From Exercitatus varius (lineage in GTDB: Bacteria > Pseudomonadota > Gammaproteobacteria > Enterobacterales > Pasteurellaceae): a stretch of 64,000 bases of DNA. The stretch lies in the NCBI RefSeq assembly GCF_029577735.1, contig NZ_JARQTO010000001.1, positions 124,001 to 188,000 of the forward strand. The letters are read 5' to 3'. Position numbers and translations under genes: made by a program. Of this stretch, positions 1 to 8,018 are shown in pieces (within the stretch, counting starts at the first letter, position 1; each line of letters starts with the position of its first letter). A model generated the notes under the pieces. It saw only the letters and a program-made list of their open reading frames with translations, did not search any database and was not told the origin of the DNA.

Positions 1-1077
1 TTCGATACGGATTTTGTCGTCCACCGGCACTTCAAGATTGAAGCTTTGCAAACTTAATGCGGTTTGCCATGTGTTACCTTCGATACGGAAAATAGGTAAG
101 CCGGTGGTTTCAAAAGCGCGTTGACATAATTTATTGATTTCGTTATCAATTTTGTAGCCGCCGGTTAATAAAATACCGCCTAATTCGATACCGTTGGTCA
201 CCGCTAATGCGGCTGCCGCCAATACGTCGGCACGGTCGGCGGAGGTGACTAATAAGTCGCCCGCATGGAAATGTTCTACCATGTGATGCAGAGAACGGGC
301 ACAGAATGTAATGCCGCGGAGACGACGGGTTTTCATTTCTCCTTCATTAAGGATAGTGGCGCCTAAGTGTTTTACTAAATCGATCACGCGGGTCGCCACC
401 AAATCGGCGGACCACGGAATACAGGCCAGTACTTTAATCGGGCTTTGTTCGAACAGTTTAAACACTTCGTTCGAATTGTTATGGCTGTGTTGGAACGAGT
501 CGAAAATTTCGGTTAAATCAGGACGGGTTCGGCCGGATTCGTCAACCGGTGCGTTGAATTTGTTGATTACCACGCCTAATAAGTTCGGATTGTTTTTACC
601 GCCGAACAATGAAGCGGAAGCTTCCACGCGTTCTTTTAATTGAGCCGGTGTTTCCGTGCTTGGCGCCGCCACTAAAATAATTTCCGCATCAAGTGCCTGG
701 GCGATTTCGTAGTTAATGCTGTTGGCATAGCTGTGTTTGCGGTTAGGGATTAAACCTTCAACAATAATGATTTCGTTATTTTTGCTTAATTCCTGATGTG
801 CCGCAACGATGGTTTCCAGCAAGACGTCGGTTTGATTTTGACCGATCAGATTTTCCGCCACACTTAACATAATCGGTTCGGCCGTTTCAAGTTGTGTGCT
901 GGTACGAACGATTGAGGTCGTGCGGTCGATTTTGTCTTCACCCGTACTTGGTTGGGAAATCGGTTTCATAAAACCGATTTTTGCGCCTTTTTGTTCAAGC
1001 GCGCGGATTAAACCGAGACTGACACTGGTTAAGCCAACGCCACCGCTGATAGGGATAAGAATAAATGTACGTGACAT
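1..1077 (-). CDS. pta: Phosphate acetyltransferase, N-terminal part (cut by window start)
   Basis: Interconverts acetyl-CoA and acetyl phosphate in the cytoplasm, the first step of the Pta-AckA acetate pathway. The 359 codons present begin MSRTFILIPISGG and carry the P-loop-like GGVGLTSVSLGLIRALE segment of the BioD-like N-terminal domain of long (about 700-residue) Pta proteins, followed by the DRTGG-type region. The catalytic C-terminal domain lies beyond base 1. The ATG at 1075-1077 has AAGGAAA upstream on the minus strand. It follows ackA by 58 bases with a hairpin between them, so the two form an ackA-pta operon as in other gammaproteobacteria. The family call is firm; completeness cannot be judged here. 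Confidence 0.95.
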   Translation of the reverse strand, partial: MSRTFILIPISGGVGLTSVSLGLIRALEQKGAKIGFMKPISQPSTGEDKIDRTTSIVRTSTQLETAEPIMLSVAENLIGQNQTDVLLETIVAAHQELSKNNEIIIVEGLIPNRKHSYANSINYEIAQALDAEIILVAAPSTETPAQLKERVEASASLFGGKNNPNLLGVVINKFNAPVDESGRTRPDLTEIFDSFQHSHNNSNEVFKLFEQSPIKVLACIPWSADLVATRVIDLVKHLGATILNEGEMKTRRLRGITFCARSLHHMVEHFHAGDLLVTSADRADVLAAAALAVTNGIELGGILLTGGYKIDNEINKLCQRAFETTGLPIFRIEGNTWQTALSLQSFNLEVPVDDKIRIE

Positions 1078-1098
1078 AAGATTTCCTTAATAAAAGCG

Positions 1099-1123
1099 AA
1101 ACTGCCGAGCGAGTCGGCAGTTT
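1099..1123 (-). other. Intercistronic hairpin between ackA and pta
   Basis: A perfect inverted repeat: 10-base arms AAACTGCCGA and TCGGCAGTTT around a 5-base loop, between the ackA stop and the pta start. The T-rich stretch after it is interrupted (CGC then TTTTATT), so it may be a weak terminator, an attenuator or an mRNA-stability element rather than a full stop. Confidence 0.7.
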
Positions 1124-1135
1124 ATTATTTACACA

Positions 1136-2350
1136 TTAGAAACAAAGACGAGCGGTATCTTGCGCGATAACCAATTCTTCATTTGTCGGGATCACCATTG
1201 CGATTGGCGTATTGTCTGCGGTGATAATACCTTCGTTACCGAAACGGGCGGCCAGATTTTTGTCGTGATCTAATTGATAACCGAACAATTTCAAGTGATT
1301 CAAGGTAATTTCACGCACATGAGCGGAGTTTTCACCGATACCGCCGGTAAATACGATGGCGTCTAAGCGTTCACCGATTACTGCCATATAAGAACCGATG
1401 TATTTTGCTAAACGATAGCAGTAAACGTCCATTGCGCGTCTTGCGGGTACGCGTAATGATTCGTCTTCGCTGTCATAGTTGTCTTCCGCAAAACGGCAGT
1501 CGCTGGTGACTTCCGTTAAACCCAAAATACCGGATTTTTTGGTTAAAGTCGTGTTGATCTCTTCCACGGACATACCCAATGTATCATGCATATAGAACAT
1601 GATCGCCGGGTCGATATCACCGCAGCGGGTGCCCATTACAATCCCTTCCAACGGCGTTAAACCCATTGAAGTGTCAATACATTGACCGTGACGAATTGCA
1701 GAAACGGAACCGCCGTTACCCAAGTGACAGGTAATCACGTTCACTTTATCTTCCGCTACGCCCAAACGTTTTGCCGCTTCGCGACTGACAAAATAGTGGC
1801 TGGTGCCGTGTGCGCCGTAACGACGAACACCGTGTTCTTTATATAAAGAATAAGGAAGGGCGTATAAGAACGCTTCTTCAGGCATAGTTTGATGGAAGGC
1901 CGTATCGAAAACCACCACGTTTTTTTCTTTTAAGTGCGGGAAAATTTTGAAGGCTTCTTTAATACCGATTAAGTGAGCAGGATTGTGTAACGGTGCGAAT
2001 TGGATGGCATCTTCGATACCTTTCACCACTTCATCCGTTACGATAACGGAAGAGGTAAATTTCTCACCGCCGTGAACGATGCGGTGACCGATTGCCACGA
2101 TACTTTCCTGAAGAGACGGATCTAGCGGGAAGATATTTTTAACGATAAAGTTTAACGCTTCACTGTGTGCGGCGCCTGCTCCTAAATCCGCATTGCCTTT
2201 TTCACCGTGCAATTTCCATTTGATACGCGCTTCCGGAAGATAGAACGCTTCGGCTAAACCTGATAATTTTTCCTCGCCGGATACGGGATCTAAGATAGCA
2301 AATTTGAGAGATGAGCTACCACAGTTAAGAATTAAAACTAATTTTGACAT
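1136..2350 (-). CDS. ackA: Acetate kinase
   Basis: Transfers phosphate between acetyl phosphate and ADP to give acetate and ATP, the substrate-level phosphorylation step of acetate formation. The 404-residue protein matches the usual length (about 400). It shows the N-terminal phosphate-binding NCGSSSLKF (residues 9-17), the GAHGTSH segment near 180 and the adenine-binding TGGIGEN region near 333, all typical of the acetate/propionate kinase fold. It is the promoter-proximal gene of ackA-pta. A TAGGT stretch lies upstream of the ATG as a weak ribosome binding site. Confidence 0.97.
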   Translation of the reverse strand: MSKLVLILNCGSSSLKFAILDPVSGEEKLSGLAEAFYLPEARIKWKLHGEKGNADLGAGAAHSEALNFIVKNIFPLDPSLQESIVAIGHRIVHGGEKFTSSVIVTDEVVKGIEDAIQFAPLHNPAHLIGIKEAFKIFPHLKEKNVVVFDTAFHQTMPEEAFLYALPYSLYKEHGVRRYGAHGTSHYFVSREAAKRLGVAEDKVNVITCHLGNGGSVSAIRHGQCIDTSMGLTPLEGIVMGTRCGDIDPAIMFYMHDTLGMSVEEINTTLTKKSGILGLTEVTSDCRFAEDNYDSEDESLRVPARRAMDVYCYRLAKYIGSYMAVIGERLDAIVFTGGIGENSAHVREITLNHLKLFGYQLDHDKNLAARFGNEGIITADNTPIAMVIPTNEELVIAQDTARLCF

Positions 2351-2676
2351 AAATTAACCTATCTTGTGGGTTGGAGTGGAATAGTTCACTAAATAACCAG
2401 CGAACGACTAAAAGTCATAACGCCTATAGAATACACTTTTCGTGCTATAAAATAAATTGCCGGGCGAAGAAAAAACACGATCTTTGTCAAAAAAGTTGAA
2501 GATTTCAATATTTTTGATAAAGACGAAAATCCTTTGGCGGATACAAATTTGAATGCCGGGAATCCCATCCGGCGTTTAAAGTGCGGGCGAATTTTTCACT
2601 GTTTTTTGAGTGATAATCGCGCCTATTTTTATGTTCGACGTCATCCGAATAGACCGCTTAGACGGCAATTTTATGT
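2351..2676. other. Intergenic region holding the ackA promoter
   Basis: No convincing gene lies here; a plus-strand reading from 2534 overlaps the regulator gene in antisense and has no ribosome binding site. On the minus strand the segment should carry the ackA-pta promoter. TATTCT near 2430 with a weak upstream hexamer is possible, but no strong -35/-10 pair stands out. A variant uptake sequence (AAAGTGCGGGCGAATTTTT) lies at 2578-2596. A short dyad, TTGAA-ATC-TTCAA on the minus strand, lies near 2491-2503; its 3-base spacer does not fit FNR. Confidence 0.5.
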
Positions 2677-3534
2677 CTATTTTTCACTCGGCACATTGCC
2701 AAAATATCGCTTAAATTCCCGGCTGAACTGGCTCGGGCTTTCGTAACCGACCTGAAAAGCGGCAGTGGAAACGGGTAAGTTTTCCTGGCAAATTAATCGC
2801 TTGGCTTCCATTAGACGGAGCGATTTTTGGTATTGTAACGGTGAAAGCGTGGTGTGTTTTTTGAAATGGTGATGAAAGCCCGAAAGCGACATGCCGCACA
2901 GCTTTGCAAGAATGTCTACCTGCACGGTTTCACAAAAATGGGTTTGCAAATATTGCGTCGCTTTCGCGATTTTTTGTGTGTTGGAATCAAAACTGACCAT
3001 TTGTTTAAGCTTGTCGCTTTGTTCGCCGGTGAGCAAACGATAGTAAATTTCCTGTTGGATAAGCGGTGCAAGAAAATCAATATCATTTGGATTTTCGTGC
3101 AAGAGTAATAGACGTTCAAAAGCGTTTTCCAGTTTGCTGTCTAAATGCCAGCGTCCGAAAGCGGTTGAATTTTGCGGAACATTGACGAAAAGTGCGGTCT
3201 GTTCCAGCAGAATTTTGTTGACCATTTGCAAATCGATTTTCATAGACATCACCACAAAGGGCTCTGCCGGCGTAGCTTTAGTAATTTTACCGCTCATCGG
3301 CAAATTTACCGGACAGAACATAAAGTGCCGGTTATCGAACAGATAGCATTGCGCGCCCAGTTTCACCTCACGTTCGCCTTTAATTACAATACAAATACTC
3401 GGTTCCTGAATCACGTTTTCATAATAAAACGGATGATCGGAGTGGTGAACAATTAAGCCTTTCACGGAAGAATAATAAGTTTGATTGTGCGGAATAACAT
3501 GTAATATGCGTGTTAAACTTTCTTCTGAAAACAT
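2677..3534 (-). CDS. AraC-family transcriptional regulator
   Basis: A 285-residue regulator with an N-terminal AraC_N-type domain (about residues 20-170) and a C-terminal AraC/XylS double helix-turn-helix containing AKLCGMSLSGFHHHFKKHT and the signature VGYESPSQFSREFKRYFG. The reading frame extends upstream, but the start MFSEESLTRILHVIPHN is chosen because it opens the folded domain and leaves a promoter region in front. The gene is divergent from the ohr-like gene, and a pair of 14-base direct repeats lies just ahead of this start, so it probably controls that gene and itself. Ohr genes are more often paired with MarR-type OhrR. The inducer is unknown. Confidence 0.88.
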   Translation of the reverse strand: MFSEESLTRILHVIPHNQTYYSSVKGLIVHHSDHPFYYENVIQEPSICIVIKGEREVKLGAQCYLFDNRHFMFCPVNLPMSGKITKATPAEPFVVMSMKIDLQMVNKILLEQTALFVNVPQNSTAFGRWHLDSKLENAFERLLLLHENPNDIDFLAPLIQQEIYYRLLTGEQSDKLKQMVSFDSNTQKIAKATQYLQTHFCETVQVDILAKLCGMSLSGFHHHFKKHTTLSPLQYQKSLRLMEAKRLICQENLPVSTAAFQVGYESPSQFSREFKRYFGNVPSEK

Positions 3535-3536
3535 AA

Positions 3537-3571
3537 TTATTTGGATAAATAGGCAAGTTATTTGGACGAAT
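3537..3571. promoter_or_regulatory. Direct-repeat operator for the AraC-type regulator
   Basis: Two near-identical 14-mers in the same orientation, TTATTTGGATAAAT (3537-3550) and TTATTTGGACGAAT (3558-3571), start 21 bases apart, two helical turns. Twelve of 14 positions match. Tandem half-sites at 21 bases are the classic arrangement for AraC-family dimers. The downstream copy ends 28 bases before a TATACT -10-like hexamer (3599-3604) that lacks a good -35, as expected of an activator-dependent ohr promoter. Assignment to the adjacent regulator is inference. Confidence 0.65.
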
Positions 3572-3639
3572 GATATATCGCTTACGTTGTCAAAGCAATA
3601 TACTAAACACATCAAAACGAACAACAGAAGGAGAGCATT

Positions 3640-4071
3640 ATGAAAATTTTCTACAAAACATCGGCAACGGCAACAGGCGGTCGTGATGGTCGCACCCAAG
3701 TGGATGACGGTTCAATCGGTTTTGATTTGGTCAGTTTCCAAAACGAAAGCGGTAAAGTCGGAACCAATCCGGAGCAACTTTTCGCCATGGGTTATGCCGC
3801 CTGCTTTGACAGTGCAATGAACCATGTAGCGCCAAGTTTAGGCTTAAAACCGACTTCATCAAGCACAACGGTGGGCGTGGGCATCGGTCAAAAAGCTGAC
3901 GGCGCATTCAGTTTGGATTTAGATATCACCATTACAGTGGCGGGCTTGAGTCTGGAAGATGCGAAAATGCTCATTGAGAAAGCGCACGAAGTTTGCCCGT
4001 ATTCCAACGCGACCCGCGGCAATGTGGACGTGCGTTTGCATGTGAATGTGATTCAATCTTTCGATTTATAA
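3640..4071 (+). CDS. Ohr/OsmC-family organic hydroperoxide resistance protein
   Basis: A cytoplasmic thiol peroxidase-like enzyme that reduces organic hydroperoxides, using lipoylated proteins as reductant in characterised Ohr enzymes. The 143 residues match Ohr length. Both redox cysteines are in family context: Cys55 in NPEQLFAMGYAACFDSAM and Cys119 in VCPYSNATRGN. The gene has an AGAAGGAGAG ribosome binding site before ATG 3640. It is monocistronic with its own terminator and is divergent from an AraC-type regulator. Ohr is favoured over OsmC by the ATRGN motif and the size. Confidence 0.92.
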   Translation: MKIFYKTSATATGGRDGRTQVDDGSIGFDLVSFQNESGKVGTNPEQLFAMGYAACFDSAMNHVAPSLGLKPTSSSTTVGVGIGQKADGAFSLDLDITITVAGLSLEDAKMLIEKAHEVCPYSNATRGNVDVRLHVNVIQSFDL

Positions 4072-4078
4072 TTCGTCA

Positions 4079-4101
4079 GGGCAAATTATATTTGCCCTTT
4101 T
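4079..4101 (+). terminator. Terminator after the ohr-like gene
   Basis: GGGCAAA and TTTGCCC arms around a 5-base TTATA loop, followed by TTTT, 8 bases after the stop codon: a typical intrinsic terminator. Confidence 0.85.
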
Positions 4102-4145
4102 GTATATTTAGGCGAATGCGATTCGCTCTTACATAGGAAAATACG

Positions 4146-4771
4146 ATGATTACCTTACATTATCTCAAACAATCCTGTTCGCACCGCATTGTGTGGTTGC
4201 TTGAAGCCTTAGGTTTAGATTATGAACTTAAAATTTACGATCGTAATCCGGACAATTCAATGGCACCGGCAGAATTAAAAGCGCAACATCCGCTCGGCAA
4301 AGCTCCCGTGTTGCAAGACGGCGATTTAACCATCGCAGAAGGCAATGCGATTATTCAGCATTTGCTTGATCGTTATGACGATGAAAACCGTTTCACGCCA
4401 GCATACAAGACCAATGATTATTCAAACTACGTTTACTGGCTGGCGATTTCAGCGTCGATGTTCTCGGCAAATCTGCTCGCGTTAGTGTCGAAAAAAGGTG
4501 ATTTAGGCGACTTTGCACAATACACCAACGCCAAGTCGGCTTATATTTCAACCACGTTGAACAATCGTTAGCAGGCAAAAAATGGATTGTGGGTGAGCAA
4601 CTTACAGGCGCAGATTTCGCTTTAAGTTTCCCACTGCAATGGGGCTTGAATTATGTGGAGAAAGCCGATTTCCCAAATATCGCGCGTTATCTCGAACAAA
4701 TCGAAAACCACCCTGATTATCTCAAAGCCAATGAAAAAACCGCTGGCGGTTTGGATTTAAGCAAGTTTTAA
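4146..4771 (+). pseudogene. Glutathione S-transferase, interrupted by a frameshift
   Basis: The first frame (4146-4571) encodes a thioredoxin-fold GST N-domain (starting MITLHYLKQSCSHRIVWLLE) and the first half of the helical C-domain, then ends in out-of-frame residues. The rest of the C-domain (AGKKWIVGEQLTGADFALS and on to residue F before the stop at 4771) is in another frame. The frames join near 4550-4556, in the TTATATTTC stretch: removing two bases (one AT unit) or adding one restores a continuous NAKSAYFNHVEQSLAG reading. Joined, the protein would be about 207 residues, normal for a GST. This may be a recent dinucleotide duplication or a sequencing error. No terminator or partner gene clarifies its role. 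Confidence 0.85.
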
Positions 4772-4823
4772 CATTCGCAGCAAAAAACATTCAAAAAATT
4801 GCCCGCACTTTTAGTTACCATTC

Positions 4824-7124
4824 TTAATTTTGGTTAAGCGCTCCGATTATCGCTTGTCCTAAGCTTAGCCCGCCGTCGCCCATAGGGAATTGGCGGGCGC
4901 TGAGCACGGTGAATTCGGCGAGATTTTCTTTTAACAGACGCCGTAATAGCTGATTATGCATCACACCGCCGCTGAGAACGATGGTTTGGCAACCTAATTT
5001 CCGGGCTTGTCGGCGGGCCAAATCCGCAAAACCTTGTGCCAACACAAAATGGAAGGCGAAGGCTTTATCCGCGTTTTCGCTTTCGTCCTGAAGCCAGTTT
5101 TCCCAAAAAACCGTTAAATCTAATTGGTCATGTTTAACCGGCATGAATAAGCGGATATGTTTTGCCGCCTCTGCGCCGGATAATCGTGCGAGCGCAGACT
5201 GCGACGCCAAAGCTTCCAGTTGGCAGGCGGCTTCGCCTTCCCAGCTTAATTTTTCAGGGGCAAGATTTAAACTGTAGCTGACGGCGTCAAATAAGCGTCC
5301 GGCGGAGGAAATCGGCGGCGAATTAATTTGCCGTTCGATGGCTTTGGCGAGCAGTTGCCAGTCGTACCGGGCGCAGGTTTGGGCGGCGATTTCCCGCCAG
5401 TTAGGCACAAATTGATGCAAATGCGCCAGCCAGTTGCGCCACGGCTGAGTGGCTGCCAAATCTCCGCCGGGCAGCGCAACCGCCGGCAACCCGCCGAGAT
5501 GACGACATTCCGCACCATTCACATAGAAGCATTCGCCGCCCCACAGCTGCCCGTTTTCGCCCATGCCGATACCGTCTAAGGCTAAGCCGATAACGGGCTG
5601 GTCGCAATGATGTTCCGCCGTAACTGCGGCGATATGAGCGTGATGGTGCAACACTTCTACCCAGGGAACACCGAGTTTTTCCGCTAAGGCTTTGCCCGTA
5701 TGAGTGGAAAAATAGCCGCTATGCGCGTCCACCGCAATTTTGTCCGGTTTAAATTGGTAAATCTGCTGAAACAGCGCTAAATTCTGCGCTAATTGTGACC
5801 GCACTTTTTCGTTGGCGGTATCGCCGATGTGTTGACTGACCACCGCTTTATCGCCTTTCAGTAGGCAGAAGGTGTTTTTTAAATCGGAACCCAAAGCCAG
5901 AATATGTTGAGTGTTATTGATATTCAACTGAATTTCGTCGGGCACATAACCGCGCGCGCGGCGTAGGGTTTCCGTGCCGTCGAATGCCGCGCGAACCAGG
6001 CTGTCGTCGGCGCGTTGCAGAATATCGCGGTTATGACAGAGAAAAAACTCTGCAAAATCTTTTAAAAATTTGACCGCACTTTCATTATCCAGTACCGGCG
6101 GTTCGCCGCTCGGGTTGGCGGAAGTCATTACCAGCGGGCGATTTATTTCACGCAGTAGCAAATGCTGAAGCGGATTGCTTGGCAACATAACGCCGATTTC
6201 GTTGAGTTTCGGCGCGATAAGCGAACAGATTTGCGGTACCTTGTGTTTTTTCAGGAGCACAATGGGCGCGGCGGCGGACGTCAGTAAACGTATTTCTTCG
6301 GGATTCGGATCCCGCAGGCTGTTTAAGTCGGGCACCATAATCGCCAGCGGTTTGCTCGGGCGGCGTTTGCGTTTGCGTAATAATTCGACCGCCTGTTGAT
6401 TAGTGGCGTCGCAGGCTAAATGAAATCCGCCCACGCCTTTGACCGCAACGATTTTGCCTTGTTTTAGCGCCGCTGCCGTTTGCCGTAAAGCGCTGTCGCG
6501 CTCGGCAATGACGGTTTCGGCGTTTTGTAACCAAATGTGCGGACCGCAGTCCGGACAGGCATTGGGTTGGGCGTGAAAACGACGATCGGCGGGATCTCGG
6601 TATTCTGTCGCACAGGCGGAACAAAGCGGGAAATCCGACATCGCCGTATTCGGGCGATCGTAAGGAATGGCGCGAATAATGGTAAAACGCGGTCCGCAAT
6701 GGGTGCAGTTAATAAAAGGATAACGGAAACGGCGATCGTGTTTATCGAACAATTCCGCCACACAGGCGGGACAGGTGGCGGCGTCGGGCACGATTTGGGT
6801 GTCCATGGCGTTATTTTGGCTTTCACGAATGGTAAAACCGCGAAAGTGCGGTGAAATTTTCCACAGTTTTTTGTGTTGTTGAATGTCGCTGATGGCGGCA
6901 AGGGGCGGCAATTCCTCCCGTAAATCCTGCAGAAAACGGGCGAGTTTTTCATCATCGGTTTCCATTAATCGAATGAGTACGCCTTGTCCGTCGTTATTGA
7001 CGTCGCCGGTTAAACGATGTTTGTTGGCAAGCCGCCACACAAAGGGGCGAAAACCGACGCCTTGCACTTTGCCTTTTATGCGCAATGCTATTCCGTTTAC
7101 ACTTTTCGAATTTTTGCCGTCCAT
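4824..7124 (-). CDS. hypF: Carbamoyltransferase HypF, [NiFe] hydrogenase maturation
   Basis: Makes the CN ligands of the hydrogenase iron: it hydrolyses carbamoyl phosphate, adenylates the carbamate and passes it to HypE. The 766 residues show, in order, an acylphosphatase domain with VQGVGFRPF (20-28), two zinc-finger units (CPAC/CTHC and CSAC/CPDC, about 117-200), a YrdC-like nucleotide-binding domain, and a Kae1-like transferase domain with HHHAHIAAV and SGGVMHN. All key motifs are present. It is divergent from hyfA, with 266 bases between, so maturation and structural genes may share regulatory DNA. The other hyp genes are not in this window. Confidence 0.96.
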   Translation of the reverse strand: MDGKNSKSVNGIALRIKGKVQGVGFRPFVWRLANKHRLTGDVNNDGQGVLIRLMETDDEKLARFLQDLREELPPLAAISDIQQHKKLWKISPHFRGFTIRESQNNAMDTQIVPDAATCPACVAELFDKHDRRFRYPFINCTHCGPRFTIIRAIPYDRPNTAMSDFPLCSACATEYRDPADRRFHAQPNACPDCGPHIWLQNAETVIAERDSALRQTAAALKQGKIVAVKGVGGFHLACDATNQQAVELLRKRKRRPSKPLAIMVPDLNSLRDPNPEEIRLLTSAAAPIVLLKKHKVPQICSLIAPKLNEIGVMLPSNPLQHLLLREINRPLVMTSANPSGEPPVLDNESAVKFLKDFAEFFLCHNRDILQRADDSLVRAAFDGTETLRRARGYVPDEIQLNINNTQHILALGSDLKNTFCLLKGDKAVVSQHIGDTANEKVRSQLAQNLALFQQIYQFKPDKIAVDAHSGYFSTHTGKALAEKLGVPWVEVLHHHAHIAAVTAEHHCDQPVIGLALDGIGMGENGQLWGGECFYVNGAECRHLGGLPAVALPGGDLAATQPWRNWLAHLHQFVPNWREIAAQTCARYDWQLLAKAIERQINSPPISSAGRLFDAVSYSLNLAPEKLSWEGEAACQLEALASQSALARLSGAEAAKHIRLFMPVKHDQLDLTVFWENWLQDESENADKAFAFHFVLAQGFADLARRQARKLGCQTIVLSGGVMHNQLLRRLLKENLAEFTVLSARQFPMGDGGLSLGQAIIGALNQN

Positions 7125-7169
7125 GATTTAGCCCCATAAAATACGAATGATTTTTATCTTAAATATTTT

Positions 7170-7185
7170 TGTAACATTGGTTACA
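7170..7185. promoter_or_regulatory. Palindrome in the hypF-hyfA intergenic region
   Basis: TGTAAC-ATTG-GTTACA is a perfect 6-base inverted repeat with a 4-base spacer, 46 bases upstream of hypF and 205 bases upstream of hyfA. It looks like a dimeric regulator site, but I cannot assign it: it is not an FNR, CRP or sigma-54 element. Confidence 0.5.
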
Positions 7186-7254
7186 TAATTTTAACTCTAT
7201 GATATTCAAAGAAATTATTTTTTTCATAAAGGAAATGGAAAAAATAGAAATTTT

Positions 7255-7268
7255 ATGATCTCAATCAA
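7255..7268. promoter_or_regulatory. FNR-like box upstream of the hyf operon
   Basis: ATGAT-CTCA-ATCAA matches the FNR consensus TTGAT-N4-ATCAA at 9 of 10 positions. If the -10 is TATCCT at 7310-7315, the start would be near 7322 and the box centred near -61, a class I activator position. An fnr gene is present at 31010-31783. I found no sigma-54 -24/-12 element in this intergenic region. Confidence 0.6.
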
Positions 7269-7390
7269 GAAAAAATTTATTTCATATTTCCCCTGTTCGG
7301 CGGCAGGCGTATCCTTATAAAAAATATGGTTATTGCGAGTTCGTGCAATCATTTTTTTATCTTTTAATTTGTTTCAATGGGAGATAGCGT

Positions 7391-7990
7391 ATGAACCGTT
7401 TTGTTATCGGTGATCCGAAAGATTGTATCGGTTGTAATACCTGTATGGCGGCGTGTAGCGAAGTGCATAAGGCATTCGGATTACAATCTTTTCCCCGGCT
7501 TCAAGTCATGCGTAATGATGATATCACCGTTCCTATCCTTTGTCGTCATTGTGACGATGCGCCTTGTGCGACCGTATGTCCCGTGCATGCAATTACCCAT
7601 AAGAACGACAGTATTCAACTTAACGAAAGTTTGTGTATCGGCTGCAAATTATGCGGCATTGCCTGTCCGTTCGGCGCGATTACGCAACACGGCAGCGGGC
7701 CGATTGATGCGCCGACGCATTATGAAAACTTCAGTTTTGAACAGTCTGTAGCGCGTGATATTCGTTTAGCGCCGGACAATACCAATGTGCACAATATGCT
7801 GGCATGGCAGCCGGGCGTGAAGGCTGTCGCGATTAAATGTGATCTTTGTTATTTTCGCCCGGAAGGTCCCGCCTGCGTACAAACCTGTCCGACCAAGACT
7901 TTATTTGTGATTAGCGATGAAAGTATCGCGCAGGCAAATCAACATAAACGTGAAATGGCGATGGTGAATTCACCGGCAATTCCACGCTAA
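7391..7990 (+). CDS. hyfA: Hydrogenase-4 subunit A, 4Fe-4S electron-transfer protein
   Basis: A cytoplasmic-face iron-sulfur subunit that passes electrons between a formate dehydrogenase or other donor and the hydrogenase. The 199 residues are close to E. coli HyfA (about 205). They contain four cysteine clusters: CIGCNTCMAAC (Cys12, 15, 18, 22), CRHCDDAPCATVCP, CIGCKLCGIACP and CDLCYFRPEGPACVQTCP, typical of the HycB/HyfA/HydN family. It is the first gene of a nine-gene operon, with GGGAG before the ATG. HyfA is preferred over HycB or HydN because a full hyf set follows. Confidence 0.93.
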   Translation: MNRFVIGDPKDCIGCNTCMAACSEVHKAFGLQSFPRLQVMRNDDITVPILCRHCDDAPCATVCPVHAITHKNDSIQLNESLCIGCKLCGIACPFGAITQHGSGPIDAPTHYENFSFEQSVARDIRLAPDNTNVHNMLAWQPGVKAVAIKCDLCYFRPEGPACVQTCPTKTLFVISDESIAQANQHKREMAMVNSPAIPR

Positions 7991-8018
7991 ATTTTCAGTT
8001 TTATTCAGGAGTGACGTT

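Noticed and set aside
2351..2676. FNR site in the ackA promoter
   Set aside because: The TTGAA/TTCAA dyad has a 3-base spacer rather than 4 and departs from the consensus.
2534..2746. Plus-strand 70-residue reading frame
   Set aside because: It overlaps the end of the AraC-type gene in antisense, has no ribosome binding site and shows no family features.
7125..7390. Sigma-54 promoter before hyfA
   Set aside because: I looked for GG-N10-GC elements because E. coli hyf is sigma-54 controlled, but found none that fit.
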